64,000 nucleotides of DNA from Tardiphaga sp. P9-11 (GCF_008329525.1 NZ_NPKQ01000004.1:422272-486271); one strand, 5' to 3'. Positions 18,122 through 28,101 are shown, counted from the first letter of the stretch. The notes: generated from the letters alone by a model not told the origin. A program made the numbers and translations.

Positions 18122-18222
18122 GCGCGAGTATTTGTTGCATTTCGGGCCGCAATCAAGGGCGCCTTAATCGCTGCGGCGATGATATTCCTCGGGCTGACGC
18201 AATTTTCAGTCGGCATCGTCAC

Positions 18223-19191
18223 ATGAGCGGCTCTCCGGCCAATTCGACATCGATCGGTATTCTGTTTGGCGCCTGCGCCGGCGCCTTGTGGGGGCTGGTG
18301 TTTCTGGCGCCCGAACTGGCCCACGCATTCAGCCCGCTCCAATTGGCAGGGGCGCGTTACTTCGTTTACGGGGTGATTTCCGCGGCCTTGATTGCCTCGC
18401 GCTGGCAGTCGCTACTCGTGAGGCTTGGACAACGCGAGTGGCTTGCTCTGGCCTGGCTCTCGCTTGCGGGGAACACGGTTTATTACGTTCTTTTGATCAG
18501 CGCCGTGCAGATGGGCGGCATTGCGATGACGTCGCTCGTCATTGGCTTTCTTCCCGTTGCGGTGACGATTGTCGGGAGCAGGGACAGCGGCGCCGTTCCG
18601 CTGAGCCGGCTGATGCCATCGTTGATGCTGTGCTCGGCCGGCGTGATCTGTATTGGATGGCAGGCCCTGGCGATGCCATCGTCAGGTTCTCTCCGCGAGC
18701 AAGTCATCGGCCTTCTCTGTGCGATCGGTGCGCTGATCTCCTGGACGAGTTTCGCGATCGGCAACAGCCGGGCGCTGGCCCGGCTCGACAATATCTCCGC
18801 TCATGAATGGAATCTTCTGACAGGGGTGGTGACGGGGGCGCAGAGCCTGATCCTCATTCCGGCGGCGCTCGCCATGGACACGGCAACGCATAGCGGGCTG
18901 GCCTGGGCGCAGTTTGCAGCGGTGTCGATCGGCGTCGCCGTGCTCGCATCCATCCTCGGCAACGCGCTGTGGAATCGCATGAGCCGGTTGCTGCCGCTGA
19001 CGCTGGTCGGGCAGATGATCCTGTTCGAAACCCTGTTTGCGCTGATCTACGGCTTTGTGTGGGAACAGCGCATGCCGGCGCCGCTCGAAATCGCAGCCTT
19101 CGCGCTGGTGGTGCTCAGCGTCTTGTCGTGTATCGCTGCGCACCGTGCTCCAAAGCGGGCAATGGCGGCGGCGTCAATCTCGGGGCGTTAA
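18223..19191 (+). CDS. EamA/DMT-family transporter
   Basis: A protein of 322 residues with about ten hydrophobic segments in two EamA repeats (residues about 12-145 and 165-310), opening with ILFGACAGALWGLVFLAPEL. Such proteins export amino acids or other small metabolites across the inner membrane. The ATG at 18223 (MSGSPANST) is chosen because the upstream frame would run into the Lrp gene. The likely regulator is the divergent Lrp protein. Confidence 0.85.
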   Translation: MSGSPANSTSIGILFGACAGALWGLVFLAPELAHAFSPLQLAGARYFVYGVISAALIASRWQSLLVRLGQREWLALAWLSLAGNTVYYVLLISAVQMGGIAMTSLVIGFLPVAVTIVGSRDSGAVPLSRLMPSLMLCSAGVICIGWQALAMPSSGSLREQVIGLLCAIGALISWTSFAIGNSRALARLDNISAHEWNLLTGVVTGAQSLILIPAALAMDTATHSGLAWAQFAAVSIGVAVLASILGNALWNRMSRLLPLTLVGQMILFETLFALIYGFVWEQRMPAPLEIAAFALVVLSVLSCIAAHRAPKRAMAAASISGR

Positions 19192-19687
19192 CCCGTCGTG
19201 GAAATGTGATGAGAATTATCGGGCGACTCTTCGCGACGTGATCGGTTGCGAGCTTTGTTGTTCGCGGCATCAGACCAAATGGTCACAGTTGACAGCTAAA
19301 ACGGCTCGCGACGTAGACCCGTCGGCGCGCTCCTGCTGCGGTGCGTGCGCATCCTCAAGCCCATGAGCCCGTGATGCCGATGCAATTCCGCAAGACGTCG
19401 ATCAGATCTCGTAAGCGAACACTTGGATTGGCCGCGCTCGGCCTGATCGTGGATGCGATTGTCAGCCATCCCCGCGTTAACGTGCCGGCGATGGTGAATG
19501 TCGCGGTGACGTCGCGTTTCGTCGCGCCGCCGCTGATGGCGTCGCTCGGCGGATTCGTACGGACGACCAGCCCGGTTTCGAACGACACCACCGTGACGAC
19601 ACCGGCTGCCAGACGGGATCATGTAGCGTTGATGTGCGGGCGGGTTCGCCGCGGCGAGAGCTGATTGAAATCCGATCCCACAAAACA
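19192..19687. other. Intergenic stretch with no recognisable gene
   Basis: About 500 nt between the EamA gene and the terminator of the aminotransferase. Short frames exist on both strands (for example 19355-19591 minus, 78 codons), but none shows a family motif, ribosome site or membrane pattern I can defend. It may be a decayed gene. Confidence 0.4.
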
Positions 19688-19723
19688 ATGGCCCGGATGA
19701 AGCAGGCGCTTCATCCGGGCCAT
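19688..19723 (-). terminator. Intrinsic terminator of the aminotransferase gene
   Basis: A perfect 16-bp inverted repeat (arm ATGGCCCGGATGAAGC) with a 4-nt AGGC loop, followed on the minus strand by TTGTTTTG. It lies 23 nt beyond the stop of the transaminase gene. The arm GCCCGGATGAAGC also occurs in the REP-like unit at 45846-45970, so this terminator may derive from a dispersed repeat. Confidence 0.75.
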
Positions 19724-19746
19724 CATGGATCAGACGGCGTGTCGGC

Positions 19747-21078
19747 TCAGGCGACGCGCTTGATGGCGTCGCTCAGGATCGAGACGATGTCGTCGATGTG
19801 GCTTTTCTCGACGATCAGCGGTGGCGACATCGCGAAGGCATCGCCGCTCTGGCGCAGATAGAGGCCGCGGTTGAAGCAGTCGACCATCACGTCATAGCCG
19901 CGCGCAGCCGGTGCGTCCTTGCGGGGCGCGAGTTCGACAGCACCCATCAGGCCGCAATTGCGGATGTCGATGACATTGGGTAGGCCCTTGAGCGCGTGCA
20001 GGGCATCACGCCAGTAATCGGACAGCGAAGCGCCGCGCGTCAGCAGGCCTTCGTTCTTGTAGATGTCCAGCGTTGCGATGCCCGCGGCGCAGGCGACCGG
20101 ATGCGCTGAATAGGTGTAGCCGTGGAACAGCTCGATCTGGCTTTCCGGCCCGGTCATCAGTCCGTCGTAGATCGTGCGGCTGGCGAACACGGCGCCGCAG
20201 GGCACGGTACCGTTGGTGATGCCTTTCGCGGTGGTCATCAGGTCCGGGGTCACGCCGAAATAATTGGCGGCGAACGGCGTGCCGAGGCGGCCGAAGCCGG
20301 TGATGACTTCGTCGAAGATCAGCAGGATGCCGTGCTTGGTGCAGAGTTCACGCAGGCGCTGCAGATAATTCTTCGGCGGCGGCAGCACGCCGGTCGAACC
20401 GGGCACCGGCTCGACGATGACGGCGGCAATGGTGTCGGCACCATGCAGCGCGACCAGCCGCTCGACGTCATCAGCCAGTTCGGCGCCGTGCTCCGGGAGG
20501 TCCTTCGAGAACGCGTTGCGTGCGAGATCGTGGGTGTGGCGGATGTGGTCGGTGCCGGGCAGCTGGGCTGACGTGAAGGCGCGGCGGTTATTGACCATGC
20601 CGCCGACCGAGGTGCCGCCGAAGCCGACGCCGTGATAGCCGCGCTCCCTACCGATCAGGCGCGTGCGCGAGGCCTGGCCGTTGGCGCGATGATAGGCCAG
20701 CGCGATCTTCAGCGCGGTGTCGCCCGACTCCGAGCCGGAATTGGTGAAGAAGATGCGATCGAGGCCGGCGGGGGCGATCTCGGCGAGGCGATTGGCGAAT
20801 TCGAAGGCCAGCGGATGGCCCATCTGGAACGCCGGGGCGAAGTCGAGCGTCGTCAGCTGCTTCTCGACGGCGCTTGCGATCTCGCGACGGCCGTGGCCGG
20901 CATTGGTGCACCACAGGCCAGCCGATCCGTCGATCACCTTGCGGCCGTCTTCGGTGGTGTAATACATGCCCTGCGCGGAGGCGAACATGCGCGGCGCCGC
21001 CTTGAATTGCCGGTTGGCCGTGAACGGCATCCAGAACGACTCGAGTTGCAACGTGTTCGGAATCTGATGAACGGTCAC
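19747..21078 (-). CDS. Class III omega-aminotransferase, beta-alanine:pyruvate type
   Basis: A protein of 443 residues, co-linear with Pseudomonas omega-amino acid:pyruvate aminotransferase (WMPFTANRQFK, GLWCTNAGHGRREIA, and VFASRTIYDG). PLP residues are Asp256 in LLIFDEVITGFGR and the Schiff-base Lys285 in MTTAKGITNG. It probably moves the amino group of beta-alanine or a related omega-amine to pyruvate. A cupin-type regulator is divergent from it, and a strong terminator follows. Confidence 0.9.
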   Translation of the reverse strand: MTVHQIPNTLQLESFWMPFTANRQFKAAPRMFASAQGMYYTTEDGRKVIDGSAGLWCTNAGHGRREIASAVEKQLTTLDFAPAFQMGHPLAFEFANRLAEIAPAGLDRIFFTNSGSESGDTALKIALAYHRANGQASRTRLIGRERGYHGVGFGGTSVGGMVNNRRAFTSAQLPGTDHIRHTHDLARNAFSKDLPEHGAELADDVERLVALHGADTIAAVIVEPVPGSTGVLPPPKNYLQRLRELCTKHGILLIFDEVITGFGRLGTPFAANYFGVTPDLMTTAKGITNGTVPCGAVFASRTIYDGLMTGPESQIELFHGYTYSAHPVACAAGIATLDIYKNEGLLTRGASLSDYWRDALHALKGLPNVIDIRNCGLMGAVELAPRKDAPAARGYDVMVDCFNRGLYLRQSGDAFAMSPPLIVEKSHIDDIVSILSDAIKRVA

Positions 21079-21224
21079 GGCATGGCTCCATTGGCTGATT
21101 CAGCATCTGGATCATGTTCGTAACATTGCAACAAGTCCTTTTCTTGGTCTGATTAACTCGTTGATTTCATTGCGTAGGGCAGGGCATATTTGCCGGATAC
21201 GAAACACTCGCAACAGGACTTCAC

Positions 21225-21773
21225 GTGAGTATCGATCTGGGCGAACGGCTGCGTTTCGTTCGCGGACGTCACAAGTTGTCGCAGCGTGAACTGGCCAAGC
21301 GCGCGGGCGTGACCAATTCGACGATCTCGCTGATCGAGTCCAACCAGATGAATCCGTCGGTCGGCGCGCTCAAGAGGATTCTGGACGGCATTCCGATGGG
21401 CCTCGCCGAATTCTTTGCCATCGAACCGGACCGGCCGCGCAAGGCGTTCTATCGCTCGGATGAGTTGACCGAGATCGGCAAGAAGCCGATCTCCTATCGC
21501 CAGGTCGGCGACAATCTGTTCGGCCGCAGTCTGCAGATCCTGAAGGAGCGCTACGAGCCGGGCAGCGACACCGGGCGGGTGCCGCTGGTGCATGACGGCG
21601 AGGAGGGCGGCATCGTAGTGTCAGGCCGGCTGGAGGTGACCGTCGACGAGGAGCGACGCATCCTCGATCCCGGCGATGCCTATTATTTCGAAAGCCGTCG
21701 TCCGCATCGCTTCCGCTGCGTCGGTGCGAAACCTTGCGAAGTGATCAGCGCCTGTACGCCGCCGACGTTCTGA
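21225..21773 (+). CDS. XRE-family regulator with C-terminal cupin (PuuR-like)
   Basis: A protein of 182 residues. Residues 1-65 are an HTH (GERLRFVRGRHKLSQRELAK, then AGVTNSTISLIESNQMNPSV). Residues 105-180 are a cupin (LVHDGEEGGIVVSGRLEVTV, DPGDAYYFESRRPHRF). This is the layout of PuuR, which represses putrescine catabolism. The start is GTG at 21225. Divergence from the omega-aminotransferase suggests it senses the amine or aldehyde of that pathway. Confidence 0.88.
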   Translation: MSIDLGERLRFVRGRHKLSQRELAKRAGVTNSTISLIESNQMNPSVGALKRILDGIPMGLAEFFAIEPDRPRKAFYRSDELTEIGKKPISYRQVGDNLFGRSLQILKERYEPGSDTGRVPLVHDGEEGGIVVSGRLEVTVDEERRILDPGDAYYFESRRPHRFRCVGAKPCEVISACTPPTF

Positions 21774-21793
21774 GGATCTAAACCGCGCCGGGG

Positions 21794-22420
21794 CTAATGG
21801 GAGGTATCGATCCCTCTCATGAGCAGGTCGATACTGGCATCGGTGAAGACCGCGACGTCGATCTGCTTTCGCGTTCCAAACAACAGCGACCACACGGTCA
21901 ACAGCAGTGCCGGGCTCATCACGATTTCGGTGAATGTGCTTGCCTGCGACGGGCGGAATTGGCCAGCCGCGACGCCCCCTTCGATCACCATTCGGAACTG
22001 GTCGATGACCGGCCGCATGAACTCGTCATAATGCCGGTCGACAAGATCGGGGAAGCGGCAGCCATCGGCGATCAGGAAGCGGAGTGTTTCGCGGAAAGGT
22101 CTGTCCTCGGCAATCTTGCGATACACGAAGACCATGAGTGCGCGCAGGCGTGCGTTGTACGATCCGTCCAGCGTCGCGGCATAGCTTTCCAGTTCGGGAA
22201 AGAACGCCTGGGACTTGTATCGGATCATCTCGTCGAACACGCGCTCCTTGGTTTCGAAATAGAAATAGATCGTGCCCTTGGTGACGGACGCGCGGGCGGC
22301 GACGTCTTCCAGCCGGGTTGCGGCATAGCCGTTCCTGGCGAATTCCTCGAAGGCCGCGTCGAGGATCTCGGCCGGTCGTTCGGCTTTGCGTCGGGCGCGT
22401 TTCTTCAGCTCTGGATTCAT
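21794..22420 (-). CDS. TetR-family transcriptional regulator
   Basis: A protein of 208 residues. It has an N-terminal TetR domain (RPAEILDAAFEEFARNGYAA, then VAARASVTKGTIYFYFETKE) and a C-terminal domain like the TetR_C family with VVRDRPHYDEFM-type helices. Palindromes suitable for autoregulation lie directly upstream (22455-22497). The small KOW-like protein/patatin unit is divergent from it and a possible target. Confidence 0.87.
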   Translation of the reverse strand: MNPELKKRARRKAERPAEILDAAFEEFARNGYAATRLEDVAARASVTKGTIYFYFETKERVFDEMIRYKSQAFFPELESYAATLDGSYNARLRALMVFVYRKIAEDRPFRETLRFLIADGCRFPDLVDRHYDEFMRPVIDQFRMVIEGGVAAGQFRPSQASTFTEIVMSPALLLTVWSLLFGTRKQIDVAVFTDASIDLLMRGIDTSH

Positions 22421-22454
22421 CGAAGAAGGATATCCGATCCTTTGCAGGGGTACT

Positions 22455-22497
22455 ATTGACTTTTGAGTCAGTCAATAATAGTGAGTGATTGCTCACT
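22455..22497. promoter_or_regulatory. Two palindromes upstream of TetR gene (candidate operators)
   Basis: First ATTGAC - 10 nt - GTCAAT (22455-22476), which contains an internal GAGTCA. Second a perfect AGTGAG - 6 nt - CTCACT (22480-22497). Side-by-side dyads immediately before a TetR start are typical of autoregulation. Confidence 0.5.
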
Positions 22498-22656
22498 TAA
22501 TAGCCGTGGTCAAATGCATAACGCTTTCAAAATGATGTCTCCGTTGTCAGCCGATACGGCCGGCACCGCGGATCGGCGACGCAAGCTGATCGAAACCGTG
22601 GCCACAACGAAAGCGACACTGATTGCCCATCAGGCGCCCGACCGGGCGAGGGCTGC

Positions 22657-22935
22657 ATGATGAATGCGGATAGTGACGCATCGCCACCGCGACTGTTCCG
22701 TGGTGCCCGTGTCCATATGAGCCGTCTCGGTCGTGAGCGGCATCCCAAATACGGCGATCGCCAGGGAGTCATCGTGGGGCGCGGCTCGCCGAGCAGTTGG
22801 CGGGTCAAGTTTGACGAGCGCACGACCGTCCAGGCGATCCACCGGGACTATCTCGAACTCGTCACTCAACCCGCGGCGGCATCCCGTCAGGTCGTCCAGC
22901 GACGCAGTTCCATGGCCGGGACGTCGAACCCGTGA
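22657..22935 (+). CDS. Small KOW-like protein of unknown function, copy 2
   Basis: A protein of 92 residues, a paralogue of the protein at 6590-6862. The shared core is RHPKYGDRQGVIVGRGSPSS then RVKFDERTTVQAIHRDYLE. The N- and C-terminal ends differ, the C-terminus being Gln/Ser-rich. A GAGGG site precedes the ATG. Its stop overlaps the GTG start of the patatin lipoprotein (GTGA), so, as with copy 1, it is coupled to an envelope protein gene. Confidence 0.72.
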   Translation: MMNADSDASPPRLFRGARVHMSRLGRERHPKYGDRQGVIVGRGSPSSWRVKFDERTTVQAIHRDYLELVTQPAAASRQVVQRRSSMAGTSNP

Positions 22936-24170
22936 GCGCTCTCCTGACCGAACATGTCATGTACGGGCGCCATTGGCGGCCGTCGGTCTTGTTGCTTGTC
23001 GTTACGGCGCTGAGCCTTCTGGTCGCCGGATGTTCGTCATTGCCACGGACGCCGTATAGCGTCACGGATGCATCCAGCGCGCGCGTTCTCGATCTCACGG
23101 ACCTGCGCCGTTATGCCGATGAACCGGCCGCGACGTTCCGAAGCGATCAGAGTCAGGTCGCATTGCGGGGGCCTCGCACCTATCTGGCGCTGTCCGGAGG
23201 CGGGGCGGACGGCGCCTATGGCGCCGGCGTACTCAATGGCTGGACCGAGGCGGGCACGCGCCCGTCGTTCTCGATGGTCTCCGGTGTAAGCACCGGCGCG
23301 CTGATCGCGCCCTTCGCATTTCTCGGTTCCGCCTATGACTCGACCTTGCGTGACCTCTACACCAGCGGTGTCGCCGCGAGCTTGCTCGATGCCCCCAATC
23401 CGTTCAATGCGATCTTCGGTTCGGGCCTGTTCGGCAACACGCGGCTACGCGAGCTGGTGGCGAAATATATCGACGAGACCTTCGTCGCGGCTGTTGCGGC
23501 CGAACACGCGAAGGGGCGGATGCTGTTCGTCGTCACGACCAATCTGGACTCGCAGCGGACCGCCATCTGGGACATGGGACGGATCGCTTCGCTCCGTACG
23601 CCCGAAGCGCTGAACCTGTTCCGGGATGTTGTCGCGGCATCGGCGAGCCTGCCCGTGGTGTTTCCACCGATGCTCGTGACCGCGGAGGCGAACGGCAGGC
23701 GCTTCGAGGAGATGCATGTCGATGGCGGCGTCACTGCGCCTGTCCTGACATTGCCCGAAGCCTTCCTGCTGCGCGATGCGAAATTTTCCAAAGCAGAAAA
23801 TCTGCAGCTCTACATCCTGATCAACAACAAGATCGAACGGGAATTCCAGCTCATTCCCAATTCCACCATCGAGATTGCCGCGCGGGCATCATCGACGGTG
23901 ACGAAGATTCAGACACGCTCCATCCTTTACAACACCTATGACTTCGCGCGCCGCAACAAGTTCGGATTCAATCTGACCTATATCGAGGGCGATCGTCCGG
24001 CATCGCCGACGTCCGGCTTCGACACCGCCTATATGCGCGCGCTGTTCCAGTACGGCTATGAGCGTGCGCGAGGCAACCGTCTCTGGTCGAAATCTCCACC
24101 CTCCGACGATCAAGGGTCCGTGGCGGCATCACACGCGGCAACCACGCGGCAGATCGCAAGCGGCAACTGA
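22932..24170 (+). CDS. Patatin-like phospholipase lipoprotein
   Basis: A protein of 412 residues. A lipoprotein signal ends LLVAGC (Cys34). The patatin domain has the oxyanion loop ALSGGGADGAYGAG (from residue 87), nucleophile Ser120 in SGVSTGAL and the dyad Asp264 in VDGGV. It should be a lipid acyl hydrolase tethered to the envelope. The start GTG at 22932 overlaps the stop of the small upstream gene. The C-terminal tail is Ser/Thr-rich. Confidence 0.88.
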   Translation: MSALLTEHVMYGRHWRPSVLLLVVTALSLLVAGCSSLPRTPYSVTDASSARVLDLTDLRRYADEPAATFRSDQSQVALRGPRTYLALSGGGADGAYGAGVLNGWTEAGTRPSFSMVSGVSTGALIAPFAFLGSAYDSTLRDLYTSGVAASLLDAPNPFNAIFGSGLFGNTRLRELVAKYIDETFVAAVAAEHAKGRMLFVVTTNLDSQRTAIWDMGRIASLRTPEALNLFRDVVAASASLPVVFPPMLVTAEANGRRFEEMHVDGGVTAPVLTLPEAFLLRDAKFSKAENLQLYILINNKIEREFQLIPNSTIEIAARASSTVTKIQTRSILYNTYDFARRNKFGFNLTYIEGDRPASPTSGFDTAYMRALFQYGYERARGNRLWSKSPPSDDQGSVAASHAATTRQIASGN

Positions 24171-24224
24171 TGTTCAACGCAATTTTCAAACCCGGCACAT
24201 GCGTGCTGAAACAGGAGTGACCTC

Positions 24225-24725
24225 ATGACACTTTCCATGCTTCGCAAGATCGTTTCGCCCCGCCGGATTGCGCTGGTGTCGATCCTGTTCGTCGTCGCCT
24301 CGGGTTCGGCGGCGGCGCAGTCGCTGCCGTTCACAGGCCTTACCGGATCCTGGGCAGGCGCGGGAGCTATCTCGCTGTCCGACGGATCGAAGGAGCGGCT
24401 TCGCTGCAAGGCGACATACCAGGTCAGCAATGGCGAACGGCGGCTCCTCCAGAGCTTGCGTTGTGCGAGCGACAGCTACCGCTTCGATCTCAACAGCGAC
24501 GTGGTCAGCCAGGATGGGACTATCGCCGGATCATGGAGCGAAACCAGTCGCGGAATCAGCGGAAGCATCGCGGGCCGGGAGTCCGGCGGCCTCATCTCGG
24601 CCATCATCGATGCGCCGGGTTTCTCTGCCAGCCTGTCGCTCTCGACGCGCGGCAACAAGCAGTCTTTCTCGATATCGTCCGAAGGCGACATCCGCAACGT
24701 CACCATCAACATGAGCAGAAACTGA
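24225..24725 (+). CDS. Conserved exported protein of unknown function
   Basis: A protein of 166 residues. It has a signal peptide (hydrophobic 15-28, cleavage near SAAAQ), then a beta-rich mature domain opening GLTGSWAGAGAISLSDGSKE with two cysteines (Cys62 and Cys80) that could pair. It lies 54 nt after the patatin gene in the same direction, so it may share the transcript. I do not recognise an enzymatic motif; similar exported proteins occur in Bradyrhizobium. Confidence 0.65.
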   Translation: MTLSMLRKIVSPRRIALVSILFVVASGSAAAQSLPFTGLTGSWAGAGAISLSDGSKERLRCKATYQVSNGERRLLQSLRCASDSYRFDLNSDVVSQDGTIAGSWSETSRGISGSIAGRESGGLISAIIDAPGFSASLSLSTRGNKQSFSISSEGDIRNVTINMSRN

Positions 24726-24866
24726 TCGGGATCGCGTCGCAGCCGTTCCCCTGATGTGGATGTGCGGCGAGGTCACGGACGACACAACGGATCCGCTGTG
24801 TCGACGCGACCGCGGCGCACCTGAATTTGAATGGCCGCCCGTGCACCAGATCTCTATACTGTCCGC

Positions 24867-25223
24867 ATGTCGCGATTCATGTGTCTCCTGATTGCTGTCG
24901 TCCTGTCGCTCACCTCCGCTGCCGCACTGGCGGCGCCGGCGAAAAAGAAGCAGCAGTGGAAGGGCTACGGCTTCCTGCCGGGCTATCACCAGCCGCTGAA
25001 CAACAGTGTCCCGCTGTTCATGCAGAAGCGCGCGGACCTGCGCATGGCCAAACGCGATAGGCGCCATTGGTATATCGACCGCACCCCGGTCTATTATCGC
25101 TGGTCGGATGGCGAGAAGTATTATTTCGGCCGGCCCGGTTTCTATCGCGGCCAGTACAATGGCGGCAGCTTCGGCCCGTGTTGGACGCGCACGCCGATCG
25201 GCCCGATATGGAATTGCGGGTGA
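24867..25223 (+). CDS. Small exported protein, Tyr/Arg/Gly-rich
   Basis: A protein of 118 residues with a signal peptide (MSRFMCLLIAVVLSL, cleavage near ALAA). The mature part is basic and aromatic, with GFLPGYHQPLNNSVPL and repeated YY/RPG turns, ending GPIWNCG. Two cysteines lie near the C-terminus. The ATG at 24867 is preferred to the frame opening at 24831, because the signal peptide starts there. Function unknown. Confidence 0.6.
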   Translation: MSRFMCLLIAVVLSLTSAAALAAPAKKKQQWKGYGFLPGYHQPLNNSVPLFMQKRADLRMAKRDRRHWYIDRTPVYYRWSDGEKYYFGRPGFYRGQYNGGSFGPCWTRTPIGPIWNCG

Positions 25224-25407
25224 CCTGTCCTCACATGCGCTGACAGCGGCTGATTGACAGTCAGCTCCGTCGCCGGGGGCCGGTGCGACGTGGCTCGCGC
25301 AGGGACCATTGCATTCGGGCGCGCGCGCCATGCATGCCACGCGAATTCCGCAAGGCGCCCATCCGGTCTAGGCTCGCACCAACCGAATCTCGAACTGGAC
25401 GTGCGAC

Positions 25408-26877
25408 ATGACATTGGCGATGAGCTGGGACGAATGGGCCAAACACGACGCAGTGGCGCTGGCCGCGCGCGTGCGCAAAGGCGATCTGTCCGCGGCCGAA
25501 CTTGCGGCACAGGCCGCGGCCGGCATCGCCAGCACCAATCCCGCGCTCGATGCCGTCGTCGAAGTGTTCGACGATGTGGTGGCTGATCCCTTGAAGGACG
25601 GCATGAATCCCGACGGCATGTTCGCTGGCGTTCCTTACCTGATGAAGGACCTCGGCCCGACCTTGAAGGGACGGCTGCAGGAATTCGGCTCCATGATCAT
25701 GCAGGGCAACCGGCCCGCGCAGGACAGCTTTCTGACCGGAAAGATCCGCAATGCCGGCCTCAATATCGTCGGCCGCAGCACCACCCCCGAATTCGGCGTG
25801 TGCAGCTCCGCGGAGAACGCGCTCTACGTGACCCGCAATCCGTGGGACACCGATTACACCACCTGCGGCTCCTCCGCGGGGAGTGCGGCGATGGTGGCAG
25901 CCGGTGTGCTGCCGATTTCGCACGCCACCGATGGCGGCGGCTCAATTCGCATCCCCGCAGGCGTGAACGGCCTGATCGGCCTGAAAGTGTCGCGTGGCGT
26001 GTATTCACTGGCGCCGAACCTGTCGGATCTTTCCGGGTTGGTCTCGATCCAGGGCTGCGTCAGCCGCAGCGTGCGCGACACCGCAGCTTTCGTCGACAAT
26101 TGCCGAGGCGGCGCACCCGGCGAATTCATGCCGTTCTGGTCACCCGCCGAGCCCTATAGCGATCTGATCAAGCGCGACCCTGGCCGTCTGCGCATCGCGC
26201 TGTCGCATGAATGGGGCGACTACCGCGCGCCGCCGCATTTCGTCGCCGAGCTGGAGCGTATCGGCCGACTGCTCGAAGAGCTCGGACATCACGTCGAATG
26301 GGCATTGCCCGAGGTCGATTTCCGGGCTGCGTTTGCCGCTCAGACCACTTGCTACATCAGCAATTTTGCGCAGGTCATCGCCGGCCATCTGGCGCGGCTC
26401 GGCCTCGAGCGCCCGACCACTGAATTGCTGGAGCCCATCAACATCAAGATCTGGGAAAGCGGGCTGCAGACCTCCTACACCGAACGCGCCGCGATGCAGG
26501 CGGCCTTCAACACCACGTCGCGTGCCTTCGGCGACTTCTTCGAGCGCTTCGACATCATCCTGACGCCGATCACGGCCAAGCCGACGCCGAAGGTGGGCAC
26601 ATCGGAATATCTCACCACCAGCACCAATCCCTCGGTGCACGACTGGTTCGCTAATCTGTGGCAGAATTTCGCCTATACACCGCTCGCCAATCTGTGCGGC
26701 ATCCCCGGCATCTCGCTGCCGCTGGCGGCGCAGGAGAACGGCCTGCCGCTCGGCATCCAGGCGCAGGCGCGTCAGGCCAATGACGGCTTGCTGCTGCAAC
26801 TGGCCGCGCAGATCGAGCGCGCGATCGACGGCCAATGGAATGGTGGCAAGCTGCCGGCAAAGCATGTGAGCTCATAG
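25408..26877 (+). CDS. Amidase (amidase-signature family)
   Basis: A protein of 489 residues. The Ser-cisSer-Lys triad is visible: Lys80 in VPYLMKDLG, the Ser155/156 pair in TTCGSSAGSAAM, and the nucleophile Ser179 in DGGGSIRIPA. No signal peptide, so cytoplasmic. It hydrolyses an amide or related bond; the substrate cannot be told. A relic of the 3' end of a second amidase lies at 30161-30241. Confidence 0.9.
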   Translation: MTLAMSWDEWAKHDAVALAARVRKGDLSAAELAAQAAAGIASTNPALDAVVEVFDDVVADPLKDGMNPDGMFAGVPYLMKDLGPTLKGRLQEFGSMIMQGNRPAQDSFLTGKIRNAGLNIVGRSTTPEFGVCSSAENALYVTRNPWDTDYTTCGSSAGSAAMVAAGVLPISHATDGGGSIRIPAGVNGLIGLKVSRGVYSLAPNLSDLSGLVSIQGCVSRSVRDTAAFVDNCRGGAPGEFMPFWSPAEPYSDLIKRDPGRLRIALSHEWGDYRAPPHFVAELERIGRLLEELGHHVEWALPEVDFRAAFAAQTTCYISNFAQVIAGHLARLGLERPTTELLEPINIKIWESGLQTSYTERAAMQAAFNTTSRAFGDFFERFDIILTPITAKPTPKVGTSEYLTTSTNPSVHDWFANLWQNFAYTPLANLCGIPGISLPLAAQENGLPLGIQAQARQANDGLLLQLAAQIERAIDGQWNGGKLPAKHVSS

Positions 26878-26913
26878 GGTCGGGTAAGCGGAGCGATACC
26901 CATGATCGTCGCG

Positions 26914-28086
26914 CTATTCTGCTGGCGCGAGAGCTCCGCTTGAGCGACGCCGGGGAGACAGACACATCGCTGCCGCGACAAGGAGAGAGCCGCCTGCGAT
27001 GACCAGCGATAGATCGAATGAGTGAGTTCGCCCGTAGAGGAAGCTGGCGACGAGCGGCCCGATGATCTGACCCACCCCAAAGGACGCCGTCATGACCGCC
27101 AGCATGTTGAAGCGGACCTTTGATGCGAGCTGCCGACCCGCCGGCATCGCGATCGTGACCGTCCCCATGAAAGTGCCTCCGACCAGAAACGCACTCACGA
27201 TGTAGACCGAAGGTGTGTGGAGGATAGGCAGCACCACGCCGATGGCCTGAAGCAGCAGATTAGCCATGAGGCTGGGGGTCGTGCCAAAGCGAGTGCGGAT
27301 GGCGTGCCAGGCGAAGCAAGAGGGCGCGGCAGCAAGTCCGAATGCCGCCCAGACATGAACCGGATCGACCGATGCGATCGCGCTCTTCACGATCAGCGGA
27401 AGATAAGTGGCTGTGATGATGTAGCCGAATCCCGCGAGGCCATAGATCAGGACCAGCCTGGTCGGCCCGAGCGTCTCGGTCCGGTCACGGCTCGGAGAAG
27501 CCGTGTGTGTGCTGACAGCCGACGGCGCAACCCGATCGACGCGAGAGATCATGACAAGCGACAGGACCGCCAGCGCAACGGTGGCAAGGGCGAGCACAAG
27601 CCAGATCAACTGGCTTGTTAGATTGAAGCTATGGCTGAATGCGATCAACTCCGCCGACGCGAGGATGCCGACCCCCACGCCTGCATACAGAGCCGGGGCG
27701 CCGCCATGATGCTTCCGGTCGTGTATGAGCCAGTGCGACGCTGACACCATGGCGATCGCGCTGAAAGCGCCGGAGAAGCCGCGGATGGTGATGATGAGCC
27801 ATTCGGGAAGCGAAAACGCGAGCAGCCCAAGCGTGATCACCGAACAGATCACGGCAAACTCGGTCATCTTGCGGGCGGAGATGCCGGAGAGCAGACTCAC
27901 AAGCAACGCACCGATCAGATAACCAGCATAATTCGCCGACGCGGCATAGGAACCGCCGGAGACCGTGATCTGATGGTCGGTGACCATCAGGGGATAGAGG
28001 CCCGTGAAGGCGAAACGGCTGAAGCCCATACTGATGACCAGGACAACAGCGGCGGCGAATGCGGCGGCATGCTCGGATCGGCGCAT
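26914..28086 (-). CDS. MFS transporter, YbfB/YjiJ family
   Basis: A protein of 390 residues with about 12 membrane segments. The opening VVLVISMGFSRFAFTGLYPL is characteristic of the YbfB/YjiJ branch, in which substrates are poorly known. It follows the LysR gene by 15 nt on the same strand, so the two form an operon. Confidence 0.85.
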   Translation of the reverse strand: MRRSEHAAAFAAAVVLVISMGFSRFAFTGLYPLMVTDHQITVSGGSYAASANYAGYLIGALLVSLLSGISARKMTEFAVICSVITLGLLAFSLPEWLIITIRGFSGAFSAIAMVSASHWLIHDRKHHGGAPALYAGVGVGILASAELIAFSHSFNLTSQLIWLVLALATVALAVLSLVMISRVDRVAPSAVSTHTASPSRDRTETLGPTRLVLIYGLAGFGYIITATYLPLIVKSAIASVDPVHVWAAFGLAAAPSCFAWHAIRTRFGTTPSLMANLLLQAIGVVLPILHTPSVYIVSAFLVGGTFMGTVTIAMPAGRQLASKVRFNMLAVMTASFGVGQIIGPLVASFLYGRTHSFDLSLVIAGGSLLVAAAMCLSPRRRSSGALAPAE

Positions 28087-28101
28087 GGCGTGTCTCCAAA
28101 T